From: Bimuria novae-zelandiae CBS 107.79
Lineage: Eukaryota; Ascomycota; Dothideomycetes; Pleosporales; Didymosphaeriaceae
Assembly (NCBI GenBank): GCA_010015655.1
Contig: ML976663.1
Coordinates: 1,009,359 to 1,073,358 of the forward strand
Reading direction: 5' to 3'
DNA length: 64,000 nucleotides
Shown here: positions 12,137-23,682 of the stretch, one piece after another
Position numbering within the stretch: the first letter of the stretch is position 1
How the letters are laid out: each line of letters begins with the position of its first letter
The notes under the pieces: model-generated
Database searches by the model: none
What the model was told of the DNA's origin: nothing
The model's input: only the letters and a program-made list of their open reading frames with translations
Made by a program: the position numbers and the translations under genes

Positions 12137-12175
12137 TATGTGACCTGCCGGCATGCCAGGCACCGGGCCGTCACA

Positions 12176-13959
12176 GGTATAAAGTATATAAAAGATAAAA
12201 AGCTTAAGTAATTAACGCGTTATTATTAAGTATAAATATTACTAAGTATTATAATAGTACCCTATATAGACTTAGTATTACTAGCACTAGCTAGCGCTAA
12301 GTTATTTATATTATAGTTTTATATAATTCTATTAATAGGTTAATGTAATATACGTATTTTTAGGCAATAATTTCCTTAAAATTAAATTTTATAGGCTAAA
12401 ATTAGTAAAATAAAATAATTTTTTTTTTATAAAAGTACTTATAACGCGTCCTATATTTAAAAGTATTTAATAATATAACTAGAGCGTAAAGTTTGAGTAA
12501 CTATAAAATTAACGTTAGTAACCTAGCCTTAAGCTTTAGTAACTTCTTATATTTACTATATAAATAAGCTCTTCTTATTCTTATTCTTGTCCTTATCCTC
12601 TCGCTCCTCTTACTCCTTATGCTCTACAAGCTCTTTTTTTTCTTTCTATTTTTTTGGTACTAAGCTTTTTATTTTAAAGTTTTTCCTTTAAATCTACGCT
12701 ACTAGCAGTTAGTATATACTTAAAATTTAAGTAATAAAAGTAATAGTAGTTTTTATACTTTATATTATAAAATATATAGCATGCTAGCCTCTAAGGGAGT
12801 TATAAGTATATTAAAATTAATTTTATTATTCTTAACTATAGTAAAGACTTTCCTTACATTTCTGCGATCTTTATGTGGATCCTTATTAAGATACTACTAT
12901 AAGAAAAGCAGTGTTATATAATAAAGCTTTTTTATATTACTATACGTTAATAGATCCTCTATTGAAACTAATAAGTTATTTAGTAGGCAATTAGGCTCTT
13001 ACTATTAAGTAAATAATTATTAAAATAGCTAACTTTATACTAATTAAATTACTATACACGTAATTAGTAATTTAAATATATCTTTTATTATAGGTTTATA
13101 TTAGAGTCACTTCTCCTCCGCTATCGCCTAGCCTGCTCACGAGACCTTGCTATTATTAACCAAACGTTGTCTAACGGCGCTGTAACTATACATCTTTGCA
13201 GCGACACCTCGCGGGCCTATATGGCGACTATATTGCCCTCGACGGGCATATGATCGGAGAATCGCACCAGTAACAATTTAGTACGCTAAAAGTAGCACAC
13301 ATGGACGTAGTTTGAGTACATGGTATCCTGTATAAGTCCACTCCGTCGTTTCTCCTCAGCGGATAATAATAATAGTAAGGCTTTTAATAGAGACTTTTTT
13401 TGGGCGTTTATTTTTATAACAGCGCTATTAGCCTATCTCTACACCTTACCTATTATTAGGCTACTAAGTAGTTACTTATAATTATTATCCTTTATACTAT
13501 TAACTATCTTATTATTGCAGTACCCTTATAGCAATACTTTATATAAGTATTATTAATTACTTTAATAAGCTTCTAATCTAATTATTATATAAAAAGATCT
13601 AACTAGGCTAATAATAGGCTATTCTTTAAATATATTTTTTACTTTTTAATATCTTTATTCTTAAGTTACTTTGCCTTAGCTATCTCAGTAGTAATTATAT
13701 AATTAGCTTTATTTACTATTTTTTATAAAGGTGCCCTAGCCTTTACTTTTTTAAAAGTCTTTTTATAAAGTAATTTTATTATACGCGACTTTTTAGCTAC
13801 TTATATTACTTAAAATAAATTTTTACCCCCCTTAAATACCTAAGTACTTTTACGTTTATAACTTTTAGTTAGTATTATAATAACCCTTAAGGATAATAGC
13901 AGGATATTATTTAAAAGATAAATTTATATATAGTATCTAATTATAAAGAAAAATACGTG
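12176..13959. other. AT-rich relic DNA with a GC-balanced patch
   Basis: RIP-type DNA without a readable gene. A patch at about 13,100-13,380 has ordinary composition, with CG-rich words and few TA steps, and matches nothing else I could find in the window. It could be the unmutated part of an LTR or a non-repetitive remnant. Composition changes to that of the gene island at about 13,960. Confidence 0.5.
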
Positions 13960-14023
13960 GGGTCAAATAACGCGCAGGAAGCGATTACCTAACAAGCGCC
14001 CAGGTCACATGGTGAGCGGGAAT

Positions 14024-14915
14024 TTACGAAACCACCGATAGTTCGCTGGTAAGCTCGTAGCCAACGAATTCGAGTTCTCGTGAGAGAGCCTCTGCTTCCT
14101 CCATAGATACATCAGCGCAGCAGAAATCTTGAATAGTCTCGAGACCCGACATCCACGCATTCAGCTTCTCCTCGCCGATGATGAATCCATCCAAGAAGTG
14201 CCCCTGCTGCGCCGGATCCAGTGTTCTCCACATGTTTGCGTACTCGGCATGCCCGCTGGATTTCGTGAGCCATTGCTCGGGATCGACGAACCATTGCCAA
14301 CCCTGCGCCAGAGCTTCACATGGCGTCAGTGCTTTCATCCTGCAAGATGTTCTGCAGGCGCTGGAACCACCATATCTTCGCCCATAACCCATCCTTCTCC
14401 CGCTCTTCCTTGGGCAGATGTTTCAGGTGGTTCCGCTCAATCAAACGAGCGAAGCTGCCTAAGCGGTGTCCCTCGTAAGCAAGATCAATGCCCTTGTCCA
14501 AGAAATCGAATATTAGCTCATCGATCATGTCGAAGTATACCATGCGTCCGGCCTGAAGCATCTGCCCGGTGATAAAACGCACAAAGTGCTTTTTGTGGCT
14601 CTCGAGTATTGCTTCCATGTTCTCTCCCATGGCTCGGTCAAGCATGTTACCATTTCGTGATAGGAAATGAGCCATGATGGCATCCTCCTCAGGCGTGGGT
14701 TCCTCGGATAACTTTAAGTCGAAATTAGGCGTGTTGTGGCATACATGATAGCGCCATAGCAAGTGCTGAATCCTAATGATGGTGCTTATCTGGCCTTCAA
14801 GGCGGATGACACGGTTGAAGGCCTTATGTCTGGGGTCGATCATAGCCTGGCGAGGCAGAGCGTTGTTATGCACATTTTTTCTCTTAACGCGCCAATTGCT
14901 GGATTCCGGAGGCAT
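14024..14915 (-). CDS. hypothetical protein at the edge of the gene island
   Basis: I do not recognise this 280-residue protein. Two minus-strand frames join through a 49-base intron at 14,340-14,388 (GTTATG...TTGCAG), giving exons 14,389-14,915 and 14,024-14,339 in frame. The start at 14,915 (MPPESSNW) is the first ATG of the open frame. The protein is soluble-looking, with no signal peptide or membrane segment, rich in helix-forming charged and aromatic residues (for example HKKHFVRF, IDELIFDFLDKG, WAKIWWFQRLQ), and ends SELSVVS. It lies 240 bases downstream of the MFS gene on the same strand. Its stop codon is only about 60 bases from the RIP-mutated block, yet no stop has entered the frame. 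The intron donor is not the usual GTAAGT or GTATGT, so the splice is less sure than the gene. A secreted effector is unlikely without a leader. Confidence 0.65.
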
Positions 14916-15154
14916 GTTCGATGTCGTGTTTTGTAGGTGCAGAAGGTACGTTACGGGATATTTCTTTTAGGAGAAACGCTGACGCTGCATTATTAAGCTC
15001 TTTATACACGCGGAAGATCCGTAGTCACGTCTTCGCTTTAAAAATACTCCCGACCTCACTGCTTGCATCGTGGACGAAATCTTCACACGGCCATGACATA
15101 CGTGCGCATCGCTACAAGAACATAGTTCTCCTGTCACTATCTACAACCTATTAT

Positions 15155-16809
15155 TCATCGCCTCTCTTCAATATGCTCCACCACCTCCCCAACTGCCTTG
15201 TCACCCAACACCTCTTCGCTGTCCCTGGGTGTCCTCGCTACCGCTTCTCTCTCGCGCCTTTTCTCGCTCTTGTTGTACAGCCACTGGCTCACCAGGAAGA
15301 AGAACCAGCAAAGCAACACAAAACAGATGTTCACAATGTAACCCTTTTTCCATCGCGGGGCCTCCACTTGCGGAAACACCACTACCGGGTAGAATGAGAA
15401 GACCGCCCACCCAGACGTCAGCATTGCTCCCACGGTGATTGCTCTCGCTTCAGCATCGTCCCGTAGCGCCATGTTGATAAATGGCATAAGGATTGGGGTC
15501 ACGGCAGCGGAGACACCGAGGAGGTAGTAAGAGGCGAAATGTAGACCCTTGGGAATGTCCCAGACGAGCAGGCAGATATTCGCGAAGAGAAAGATTGTTT
15601 GGACGACGGAGAAGACGGCCCACAAGGGGTAGATCATGCAGAGGGAAGTGGCGAGGAGGGCGGCGACCACGGAGACGCCCTGTGCGCCGGTAGGAATCAC
15701 GTTGATTTGACCGACGGTATACGCGTGGTATTTCTTGGCGAGGTCTTTCAGCCAGAGGGCCATTTGGCCGTGCGGATAGGACGAGGAGAGGAAACTGTAT
15801 TCGCCCATTAGTGACCGCACGAAGGCACCCATACACACTTTGAGTGTCTAACTTACAATGTGTATGCGGTCACGCCCACGTAGAACTCCCAGCGGCGCAG
15901 CGTGCGCTTGAAGATGGCCCAGGTCAGCTTCTTGCTGGGTTCAATACCGACGTCGCGCACGCGCTTGATCGCAAGCGCGTGCTGGTCTTCGGTCAGCCAC
16001 CACGGCTTCTTGCTCGATGGCAGGCCTGGAAAGATGGCGTATCCAGCTAATGCGATAGGCAACGAGATTACACCATCAATGATGAACAGCCACCGCCATC
16101 CTGCCATGCCGCCAACACCGTTCAAGTTCTCGTATGCGGCTTTCTGCAGGTATCCACCGAACATGACCGCAATGTTGTTCGATACATACCAGACACCCGT
16201 CCTTTTGAACACTTCCTCGGGCCGGTACCACGACGCAAGGACATATGTGGTCCCCGAAGCAACGGGCGTCTCGAGTAGGCCTAGCAAGAAGCGGGTACCG
16301 TAGATGTCGTGGGCGTTGCGCATCTGAGATTGGCAGAATGTGACAATAGACCAGAGAACTTCCATAGTGGGTAGGTACCATCGCGCGAGACCGGGACGAG
16401 AGAGGATCAGAAGGGAAGGGATCTGGCACACAAGATACCCGATGTTGTAGAACGTCCCGAAGAATGAGTATTCGTTGCCGTAGAGGTTGAGCTCTTCTTT
16501 CATGCCGGAGACATAGGCATTATTTATATTGGCTGAGTCCAGCCATTTGAGGAAGACTGCGGTCTCGTCAGCTATGTCGTCGGTCCCCGTCTCGAAATGC
16601 CACTTACACATGAATGAGCAGAATGAGAGCAGGCACGCATCAAGTTTACGAAGTAGCACACGCTCTTCCTCAGGGTAGTGTTTGGGATACCACTCCCAGA
16701 GGTACATCCACGCCTTCCATGGCGACCTCTTTGGCGCGTCTGTTGGTGCAATCGTCCGCGCGTTACGCCAGTCAACCTCTCCGGCCTCTTCTCGTGGTGT
16801 TGTCGCCAT
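15155..16809 (-). CDS. MFS transporter, FEN2/anion:cation symporter family
   Basis: A 513-residue membrane transporter in three exons: 16,608-16,809, 15,857-16,556 and 15,155-15,794. The introns are 16,557-16,607 (51 bases, GTAAGT..GCAG, branch GCTGAC) and 15,795-15,856 (62 bases, GTAAGT..ACAG, branch near CTAAT). Removing the first restores the family motif after TM1, [19 protein letters not shown], the fungal form of the ACS/allantoate permease signature. The later chain has the alternating hydrophobic segments of a 12-helix MFS protein and a charged C-terminal tail ([11 protein letters not shown]). The length matches yeast Fen2 and fission-yeast liz1. The family moves organic anions such as pantothenate, allantoate and, in bacterial relatives, hexuronates. 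Beside GH88 and DUF2264 genes, an acidic sugar or uronide is the likely substrate; that is inference. Pantothenate is the main alternative. Confidence 0.9.
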
Positions 16810-17555
16810 GGCTACAAGGTGCTATCGTCACGCGAAGGACGGGCTCGCAAGGCGTGTCACACACAAAACGAAACGAAACAACGCACGTGGCCGGGTCCGC
16901 AAGGTATGGAAACAATCGCGCGTGCAACTAAATGCTTCCACCCCGGAACCCCACAGCAATTTGTAGCCTTGCAGTGTCATGCGAGGGCTGGATCAATATC
17001 CAGGCTTTCTGGAAAAGTGGTTGAGCCTGCGCTCGGGCATCGGGACATTTCCCGTCCGGGATGCCAACGGTGCGGGGTGGCTGGCTGGGGTAATACTCCA
17101 CGAACGGGAGTGTGGAGAAGCGGAAGCGAGGATGCGGTGTGCATCTTGAATTCTTGCCACGGACTTATGAGGTGGGGCGACCTAGTTTGTGGGCTAATAT
17201 GAGGAAGACGAGAGATTGAATCCCTGATTTCGTGGCGATCGTGCTTTCCTATGATGCAAGGCTGCACCTGAAAGTCACGGTTGGTCAGAGAAGCCATTGA
17301 CAGTATTTAGTTTTGAAGCTGGGTGCATTGAATAAGTCATCGCCAAAGGAAGTTGTAATGAGGGTGAGAACAACAGCTATGTTCGCCACGCACGTGCGTG
17401 TTGCAGTGCCCAGGTACGCTGCAAGGGACAATTTTGGCGATGTCACTATCAGCCCTGAACACCACGACGGTTGCCATCACTTCAGCGATGAAATTCATCT
17501 CCACATTACAGAATTATTAACTTAGTCACACTAGCTTTGTATTTCTCCGTCTCAT
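16810..17555. other. intergenic: MFS promoter side and GH5 3' side
   Basis: About 750 bases between the start of the MFS gene and the end of the GH5 gene, both on the minus strand. Short open frames on both strands have no start context, partner exon or protein character that would support a gene. No tRNA or repeat is seen. Confidence 0.5.
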
Positions 17556-18903
17556 CTATTCCAGTGCTGCGATCATCTTGCTCAGACTGTTCTCAACCGT
17601 CACTGGATCGCGCACACCGTCCCAGTTGTAGTTCAGTAGACCCCAGAATTCCTCTAAGCCTTGGATCGTTTCCTGCGGCTTTCGACCCGGTCTCGTCTGC
17701 AGGTAGAAGCTACCTGAGATCTCCCACTGCATCCAGCTGACCTGGTAGTCCTCCACCATTTCAATCAAGCACTTATTGTACGTGGTCTGGTTCCAATATG
17801 TTCCGTTGTGAATGAAACCCCATTCGGTAATCGCCATTGGGAACAAGTATTTGGTTGCGGGGTCCGATGCATTGACGGCCTGGAACCCTTGCTTGTACCA
17901 GTTTGCTTTGAATGTCGGGCAAGGGTTCTGAGTTGCTTCAAAGTCATACTTGTGGATCTCAAGCACAATTTTATCTTGCCAAGCAAAATCGCTCGGAACG
18001 AACACGGCCGTTTTGTTTGCTGTCGAAGTTCCAGCAGTCCCTTTCAGCGTCTTGCCGAGCGGGATGGGGTCGATGAATGTATCGTAGCTCAATCCGGAGA
18101 AAAAGATGAGGGCATCCGGAGCCGCATTGTGGACAGCATCGGCGGCGGCTGTCATATGGACATACCATGTATACCAGTCCACTGGCTCGGAAGTGGTGGC
18201 CTTGCGAAGCTCATTTCGGAGACCAACAGATGCGAAAGAAGGCCAATTGTCTTTGGCCTGTCCACCATCAGCTTGATCCATGGATACACGAGGGGCTACA
18301 TACGTGTTGGGCGATGAACGACCAACCACGGATCCACTTGTCAACATCAAAGTATTTCTCACCGAACCATCCGTTTCCATCGTTGTCGCCGCAGCACCAG
18401 AAAGCCTTAGACACGTGGTTGTCAAGATGGAGGATTACTCCTTGGTCTGCCAATTCCTTCGCCACAGCATCCCACACTTCCAATCTTGTCGTTTTACTCG
18501 TAAATTGCGTGTTGTGCTCCAGGATCTGCTCCAACACTAGGGTTCCATTTTCCTGACCCAGCGCATTAATCACAGATGCCTCTAGTGTTTGATCTGTACT
18601 GTTGCTATAGATATCGTCGATCATTTCTGTGGCGAAGGTCATCCGCACAGAGTTGAGGCCAAACTTCGGGATCCAGGCGACAATGTCGGCAATGGAGGCA
18701 TGCTGGAGCCCTTCCGGTAACATGATTTCTTGGTGACCAGGCCAATTCGTGCCCTTGAAATAGAACACATTTCCATTGCTGTCAATAATGTCCCTGCCTG
18801 CTGTCGAGAACGGAAGGTTCAGAACGTCCCGCTTGATCGACGCGGTTGGGAGCGCACAAGCAATTGAGCTCAAAAAGAGCGCGAGGGATGCGCAATTCCA
18901 CAT
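17556..18903 (-). CDS. secreted glycoside hydrolase family 5 (cellulase-like)
   Basis: A 433-residue enzyme in two exons (18,304-18,903 and 17,556-18,257), joined by a 46-base intron (GTATGT..ACAG). The start at 18,903 is chosen because it opens a clear signal peptide, MWNCASLALFLSSIACALP, so the protein should be secreted. An ATG further upstream in the same frame would hide it. GH5 features follow in order: LHLDNHVS near residue 160, the acid/base glutamate in GLRNE near 216, EIHKYDF near 300, and the nucleophile glutamate in ITEWG near 345. It is a retaining enzyme with an (alpha/beta)8 barrel; GH5 members cut beta-linked glucans, mannans or xylans, and the substrate cannot be read from sequence. 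Its start faces the GH88 gene across a 680-base divergent promoter, which suggests joint control. There are several N-glycosylation sites (NGT, NQT, NST). Confidence 0.9.
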
Positions 18904-19583
18904 GGTAATGGAGAAGCAATCATAAAGAGACAAAATATCTACCATTTCAACTTGCTGCCCGCGAACCCGGTTTCTTATTCTATGTGCGTGATCTGTTCGG
19001 AGTATCATATTCTCGAACAATTAATCGCACGAATGGCTTTTCGACCTCATATTCTTGGGCCCACTGCGGCGTGCACATTACAACCTACAACGTCGTCCCC
19101 ATACGGAGAGCTGTGGAGCACCTGCGGTGCTAAGTCTCCCTGACCACACATTCGGTTAGGGCTGGCTGGCTTAGCCTTCTACCAAGTAACGGATGCATTT
19201 CTAAGAATGTAACGTTCCGGTCTTTTTTCGATCACGAGAACATCGCGGTTTAATCTGTACTGGTCACACTGCCGCCGTCATGACTTTTGCCGGACGGGAA
19301 AAGGTTCCTTTGAGAGAATTGGCCGAACTCGGGCGTCGGGGTAAAGGCGATCCGGGGCCAATTCATGTTATTCGCGGTGAATTCCGCCGAGACTACCCCG
19401 CGCGTTGTGCAGCGCAGCTCTCGAAGCTCAGGTATGTGCTTCAACACAAGCTGTATTTGTCGATAGGTAGCCTTGTGTCGTCCCAGTCAGTGCTACTTCG
19501 CAACCTTCGGCTTGTGCCCGGCGTGACTATTCACAAGAAATTCAAAATCATCTCGCTTGTCATAGCCAGCTAAAACTCACACA
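18904..19583. promoter_or_regulatory. divergent promoter region between GH5 and GH88
   Basis: 680 bases separate the two start codons, and transcription runs outward on both sides. Near 19,170 there is one TTAGCC, the reverse of the GGCTAA word bound by XlnR/Xyr1-type regulators; a single six-base word is weak evidence. The open frames inside have no protein-like character. Confidence 0.45.
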
Positions 19584-21137
19584 ATGGGCGATGCACCAGT
19601 GCAGCTGGACAACTCGGCGAAGAACCTGAAGTAGGTACTTGCTGTCCGTGTTGGCCATGACCGCTAACATAGCCAAGGGCCAAGGGCATAGACCTTAGCG
19701 AAGTTTACTCGGAGAATGTACTCGCGAAAATCGTCCAGGTTGCGCAAAAAGGTCTGAAACAACAAGTAGGTATCGTGAAGAAATGTTTGGCTGTCTCGCA
19801 TATTCTTACTTCGCCAGGCACCACTCGCCTCATATCCACACACCGTTGCTCAGACAGGACCCGAAGCAGGTCGGTATGAATATCGTGAGGCGGACTTTTG
19901 GACCTGCGGCTTCTTCCCAGGATGCATCTACACGCTCATTGAACGGTCCATCAGGTATCCTAGGGCTATTACTGTGCCTTCGCATCCACCTTACCAGTTG
20001 AAAGACCAATTATTGAAGCTCGGCCGGCACTGGTCCGTCGCGATCAATCAGATGTCAGCGCGCACTGATACGCATGACATGGGTTTCATTGTACAGCCTG
20101 CATTGCAGAAGGACTACGAGCTCACGGGGAGTGCTGAGAGCCTGGAAAGTGTCGTAAAGGCGGCTTACGCGCTTGCTAGTCGGTGGGACGAAAGGGTGAA
20201 GGCTATCCGCAGTTGGGATGTTGCGATCAACGACCGATATTCCATCGTTAATATGGAAGAAAACTTTCTCGTCATCATCGATAGCATGTGCAGTGGGTTT
20301 TCCCTCCGATAAATAGTCGGGAACAGATGTTAACAAGGAACAGATCTTGATCTCCTCTACTGGGTCGGCTACATGCAACAGGACGAGCGCCTTATACAGA
20401 TTGCCACTCAACACGCGGATACTATCATCCATGAGATTCTTCGTCCAGATCACTCATCCTACCATTTAGTCAACTTCTCTCCGAAAACTGGTAAACCGCA
20501 AGCCAAGATGACGAACCAAGGACATAAAGACGATTCGACATGGTCGCGTGGCCAGGCTTGGTCCATCATGGGGTTCGCACAAACGTACAGTTGGACCAAG
20601 GATACCAAATATCTTTACACAGCGATAGAATGCGCTAAATATTTCCTCCGAAGATGCGAAGAGGGTAGAGGCAAATGGCACCATCCTCTTGTTCCCGCAT
20701 GGGATTTCGACGCTCCACAAGAAAATGAGAAGGGACCGCTCAGAGACGTGTCTGCCGGTGTGATCACAGCGAACGGGCTACTGATGATTCACGAAGCCCT
20801 CCAAGCATTGCCCTCAGAGGAGGCCAAAAATCTGCTGGACTCAGACCCGGACTTCCTTGAAGTGGCGCTGAAAATAGTGGACGAGACATTGGACATGGCT
20901 TTGGATCGGGATTTTGCTTCGATCAAAACGCCAGTTAAGCAGAAAGCAGTCAATGGTAATGGCGTAGCAAATACTCCCTTGACTGTTCAAAAGAGTGGAT
21001 TCGAAGCGATATTAAGGCATTCCACTGCGAATCATAATGAACACGCCCATAAGCCTTACTGGGACCATGGGTTGGTGTACGCAGACTACTACTTGTTGGA
21101 ATTCGGAAACAAACTTCTTAGGGCGGGTTACGTATAA
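19584..21137 (+). CDS. GH88 unsaturated glucuronyl hydrolase
   Basis: A 467-residue protein in four exons: 19,584-19,630, 19,678-19,765, 19,818-20,292 and 20,344-21,137. The introns are 47, 52 and 51 bases; the first and third have clear branch sites (GCTAAC, GTTAAC), while the last donor (GTGGGT) is weak but keeps the frame. Family motifs appear in order: TGPEAGRYEYREADFWTCGF, TDTHDMGF (first catalytic aspartate, near 132), IIDSMCNLDLLYW (second, near 200, by analogy with D88/D149 of the Bacillus enzyme), STWSRGQAW near the middle, and D.SAGVI.A..L. The enzyme hydrates the 4,5-unsaturated uronic acid left at the non-reducing end by polysaccharide lyases and so releases it. There is no signal peptide, so it acts inside the cell. 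Its end faces that of the DUF2264 gene 153 bases away. Confidence 0.92.
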
Positions 21138-21290
21138 CATAAGAGATATTCGTATATTACACATCAGCGAAAATTTAGCACTCGATTCTCCTTCCAATGT
21201 TCAGCCGATAGGCAGCATCCCTTTGGTCGCAGGAACAAATAAGCAACTGCAGTGCCTTGAAAAGTGTTACGGCTTGATTAAGTACTACAG

Positions 21291-23442
21291 TTACCACTCG
21301 CGAGCGAGCAGGATGAATTCAGCTGTTGGAAACTCGACCAAATCTGAATGTGCGATCAGAGGAGCGTCTTTCCATCCTTCTTCCACACTAATTCCCTTAT
21401 ACTCGTCTTCAAAGCCCAGGTTTCTCCCAACGGCATAAACTGCCGAGACGACTTGGCCGGTTGTGCCTTCGCGTAGCGTCGCGGTGCTCTTTAGGGTCGG
21501 AATCAAGGTCCTCTGCCATATCAAGTTTGTGTTGGAGTCCGGCTTTAGCACTTCACCTTTGGATTGCTGAAAGAAGCTCGAGCTTGAGCTCATCATTCGA
21601 ATACCACTACTTCCGGCGTTAGAGCATATGAGCGCTGATATCCCCGTCTCTTGGGTGCCTTCCGGGAATGCAGATTCTCCCCTCTCGAGAAAAATATTGT
21701 CGTGATCCTTGGATGAAGCCCCCTTATATGATGGCAGTGTTCCTCCAAGGCGATCTTCACGACCTTGAATGGCGAAGCCGCCCTGTACCATGCTTATCGT
21801 GATTTCTGAATTTCCTAGATTTTTGAACTGGTGTACTCGGATGTGCCAATCTCGCCAGCGCTGACAGGGTGCAATAAGAAGCGTGGCCACTTCGACGTTT
21901 GCGTCTTTCCAAGGCCTCCAGGTGTTTCTTAGAGTGGGAATTTCTTCCAGGATTTGACCACCTCTTCTCAACCACGCTGCTCCGAATCGGAAGTCCTGAA
22001 CCTTCCATGGTACACGAAATGATTCCTCATCGTCTTTGCTTAGCGCGAGCGTACTATCGGGTGCTAATTGTTGAATCAGAGTTCCAGTGGGCACACTGAA
22101 GCCAAAGTGGGAGGAGTAAGTGAATTTTCCGTACTTTGCTTCCGTCGCCTTCAGTGGCCAAGGACAGAACTGTCCGCTCGAGAGTAAGAAGTGGTGATTC
22201 TTAGTGTGACAGACGATCTGCATTGGGGGTCTTATCGGCATTGAGATTTTGATATCTTCAACGGGTAGAGGCTTTTCGACAGCGCTCCAGAAGGGATGTT
22301 CTGGTGAAAGGCCGAGAGCAACAAAGGACTTCATTGCCCAATAAGGCGATTGTGGCGAGTTGTAATCCTCGCTCATGTACATGTTCGGGTACGCGAAGCC
22401 AATCGTCAAGGTGCCATCGACATTGAACAGGTCGGATTTCCTGCTCCACCAGCGAAAGTGACGGAGGAGGAGACCTTTCACTATGCCCCAGTCATCCAAA
22501 GGCGCAGGTAGCTCGACTTCTGCGAAAGCAACTGCGGACCAAAACCCTGCGAGAGCAAATCTATAGGTCAGGCTTCGACCAAAGGGGATTGCTGCGCCTA
22601 TGACATGTCAGCGCTCGTACCTCCTTCAGCAAACAGGGAAACCTAATACCAGTCTCATCGAAGTAGCGCCAAAATGAAGAAGCAAACGCTACTGCTCTAT
22701 CGCGGAATTTCCGACATCTATCCGGATCGATTTGCTCTGCCATCTTCATGTACAGCAGCTGTGAAAACTGTATGGCAAAACTTCCGGAATAGTAGTCTGC
22801 TTGTCGCCCCCCATCACCCCATATTCCATCCGCTGACCACCCCTCATCCAGATAGAAATTCTCCATCTGATCGAGGTCATCCTTCAAGTATGCTCGCACC
22901 GTATCAAACGGCACGCCACATACTTTCACCAAGGCGAGATTCGTCATGACTCGGAACCAAAGCCAATTAGTCACCGGGAAATCTTTCTCGTTCAGCGTGT
23001 TAAGCCAGTCGCGAATATTTGCTTGGGCTTGTTCGGTCTGCTTGTGAAACATAACATCAGGTGCCATAAGCAGAGCGAAAGAGATGATTTCCATCTCCAC
23101 CATTCGCTGATCTCTTAGTATGACGGGTCCCCAATACTCAGCATGCCCCGGATCTGTTCCATTGGCCAGCCCGCGCACATATGGCTCAACTAGCTCTTCA
23201 TATTCAACCGTGGTAAGACACGACCCGTGTACAAGCGCACCGATTGTCCACAACGGTCGCGCAAAGCCTTCGAGCTGTGCAGCGACATCGTCGAAATGGG
23301 TTCCGGTCACCAAGGGAAGTCGAATTCGAGCTCCGCCCGATGATTGGTATGGTTTTAGCGCGCGAAGAAGTGATACGCATGCATCCTTAAAATCTGCGTG
23401 GGTCTGAAACGAGTTGTCCGAGAATCCCGCAAGTGGCGGCAT
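21291..23442 (-). CDS. DUF2264 family protein
   Basis: A 699-residue protein in two exons, 22,650-23,442 and 21,291-22,597. The intron 22,598-22,649 is 52 bases (GTATTAGG..CATAG, branch GCTGAC). The N-terminal ~400 residues match the DUF2264 pattern: GFARPLW, then VE...Y..G...G.DP.H.EYWG, NWLWFRVM.N.AL, F.LDEGW..DG, and QADYYSGSFAIQFSQLLY, the helical-barrel type of sequence seen in sugar-active enzymes. The C-terminal ~280 residues look beta-rich. There is no signal peptide, so it is probably cytosolic. I recall that some Bacteroides DUF2264 proteins were reported as beta-glucuronidases (CAZy GH154); that is memory, not evidence here. Convergence with GH88 and divergence from the regulator place it in the same catabolic unit. 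Confidence 0.85.
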
Positions 23443-23682
23443 GATGCTACTTGCCTGTACGAGTGAATGTCCAATCCACGTGATAAATCGTTAATAAGAC
23501 GAGCTTTGGAGAACCTTTTGAGATGTCCCCTGGCACGCCAACTGCTAAACACTGGTACCATTTGAGGTGACGGGAGGCACGTACGCGAACTAGATGTCAA
23601 ATGGCAATGCATCCGTTGGGCTAGCGGCTGAATGTTGTGCGGGGACGACTAGCCCCGGTACCGCGGGCATCGGCTTAAGGTC
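23443..23682. promoter_or_regulatory. bidirectional promoter DUF2264 / Zn2Cys6 regulator, with CGG words
   Basis: Only 240 bases separate the two start codons. At 23,653-23,667 lie a palindrome CGGTACCG and an overlapping CCGCGG, and further CGG triplets occur just upstream near 23,630-23,645. Zn2Cys6 proteins commonly bind paired CGG triplets, so the neighbouring regulator could bind here and control both genes, including itself. This is inference. Confidence 0.4.

Larger units (their letters stand above)
7922..12175 (+). repeat. solo LTR D (about 252 bases) split by a DNA transposon nest
   Basis: The LTR starts TGTGAGGACG at 7922 and ends GGGCCGTCACA at 12,175. GGTAT lies directly outside both ends (7917-7921 and 12,176-12,180). 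The pogo-like element 8137-12,136 sits inside it. Once that element and one TA are removed, about 252 bases of LTR remain. The last ~35 bases resemble the end of the LTR-like sequence that starts at 52,462 on the opposite strand, so the two families are related at this terminus. The GC-balanced open frame at 8033-8395 runs from this LTR into the transposon and is not a gene. Confidence 0.88.
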
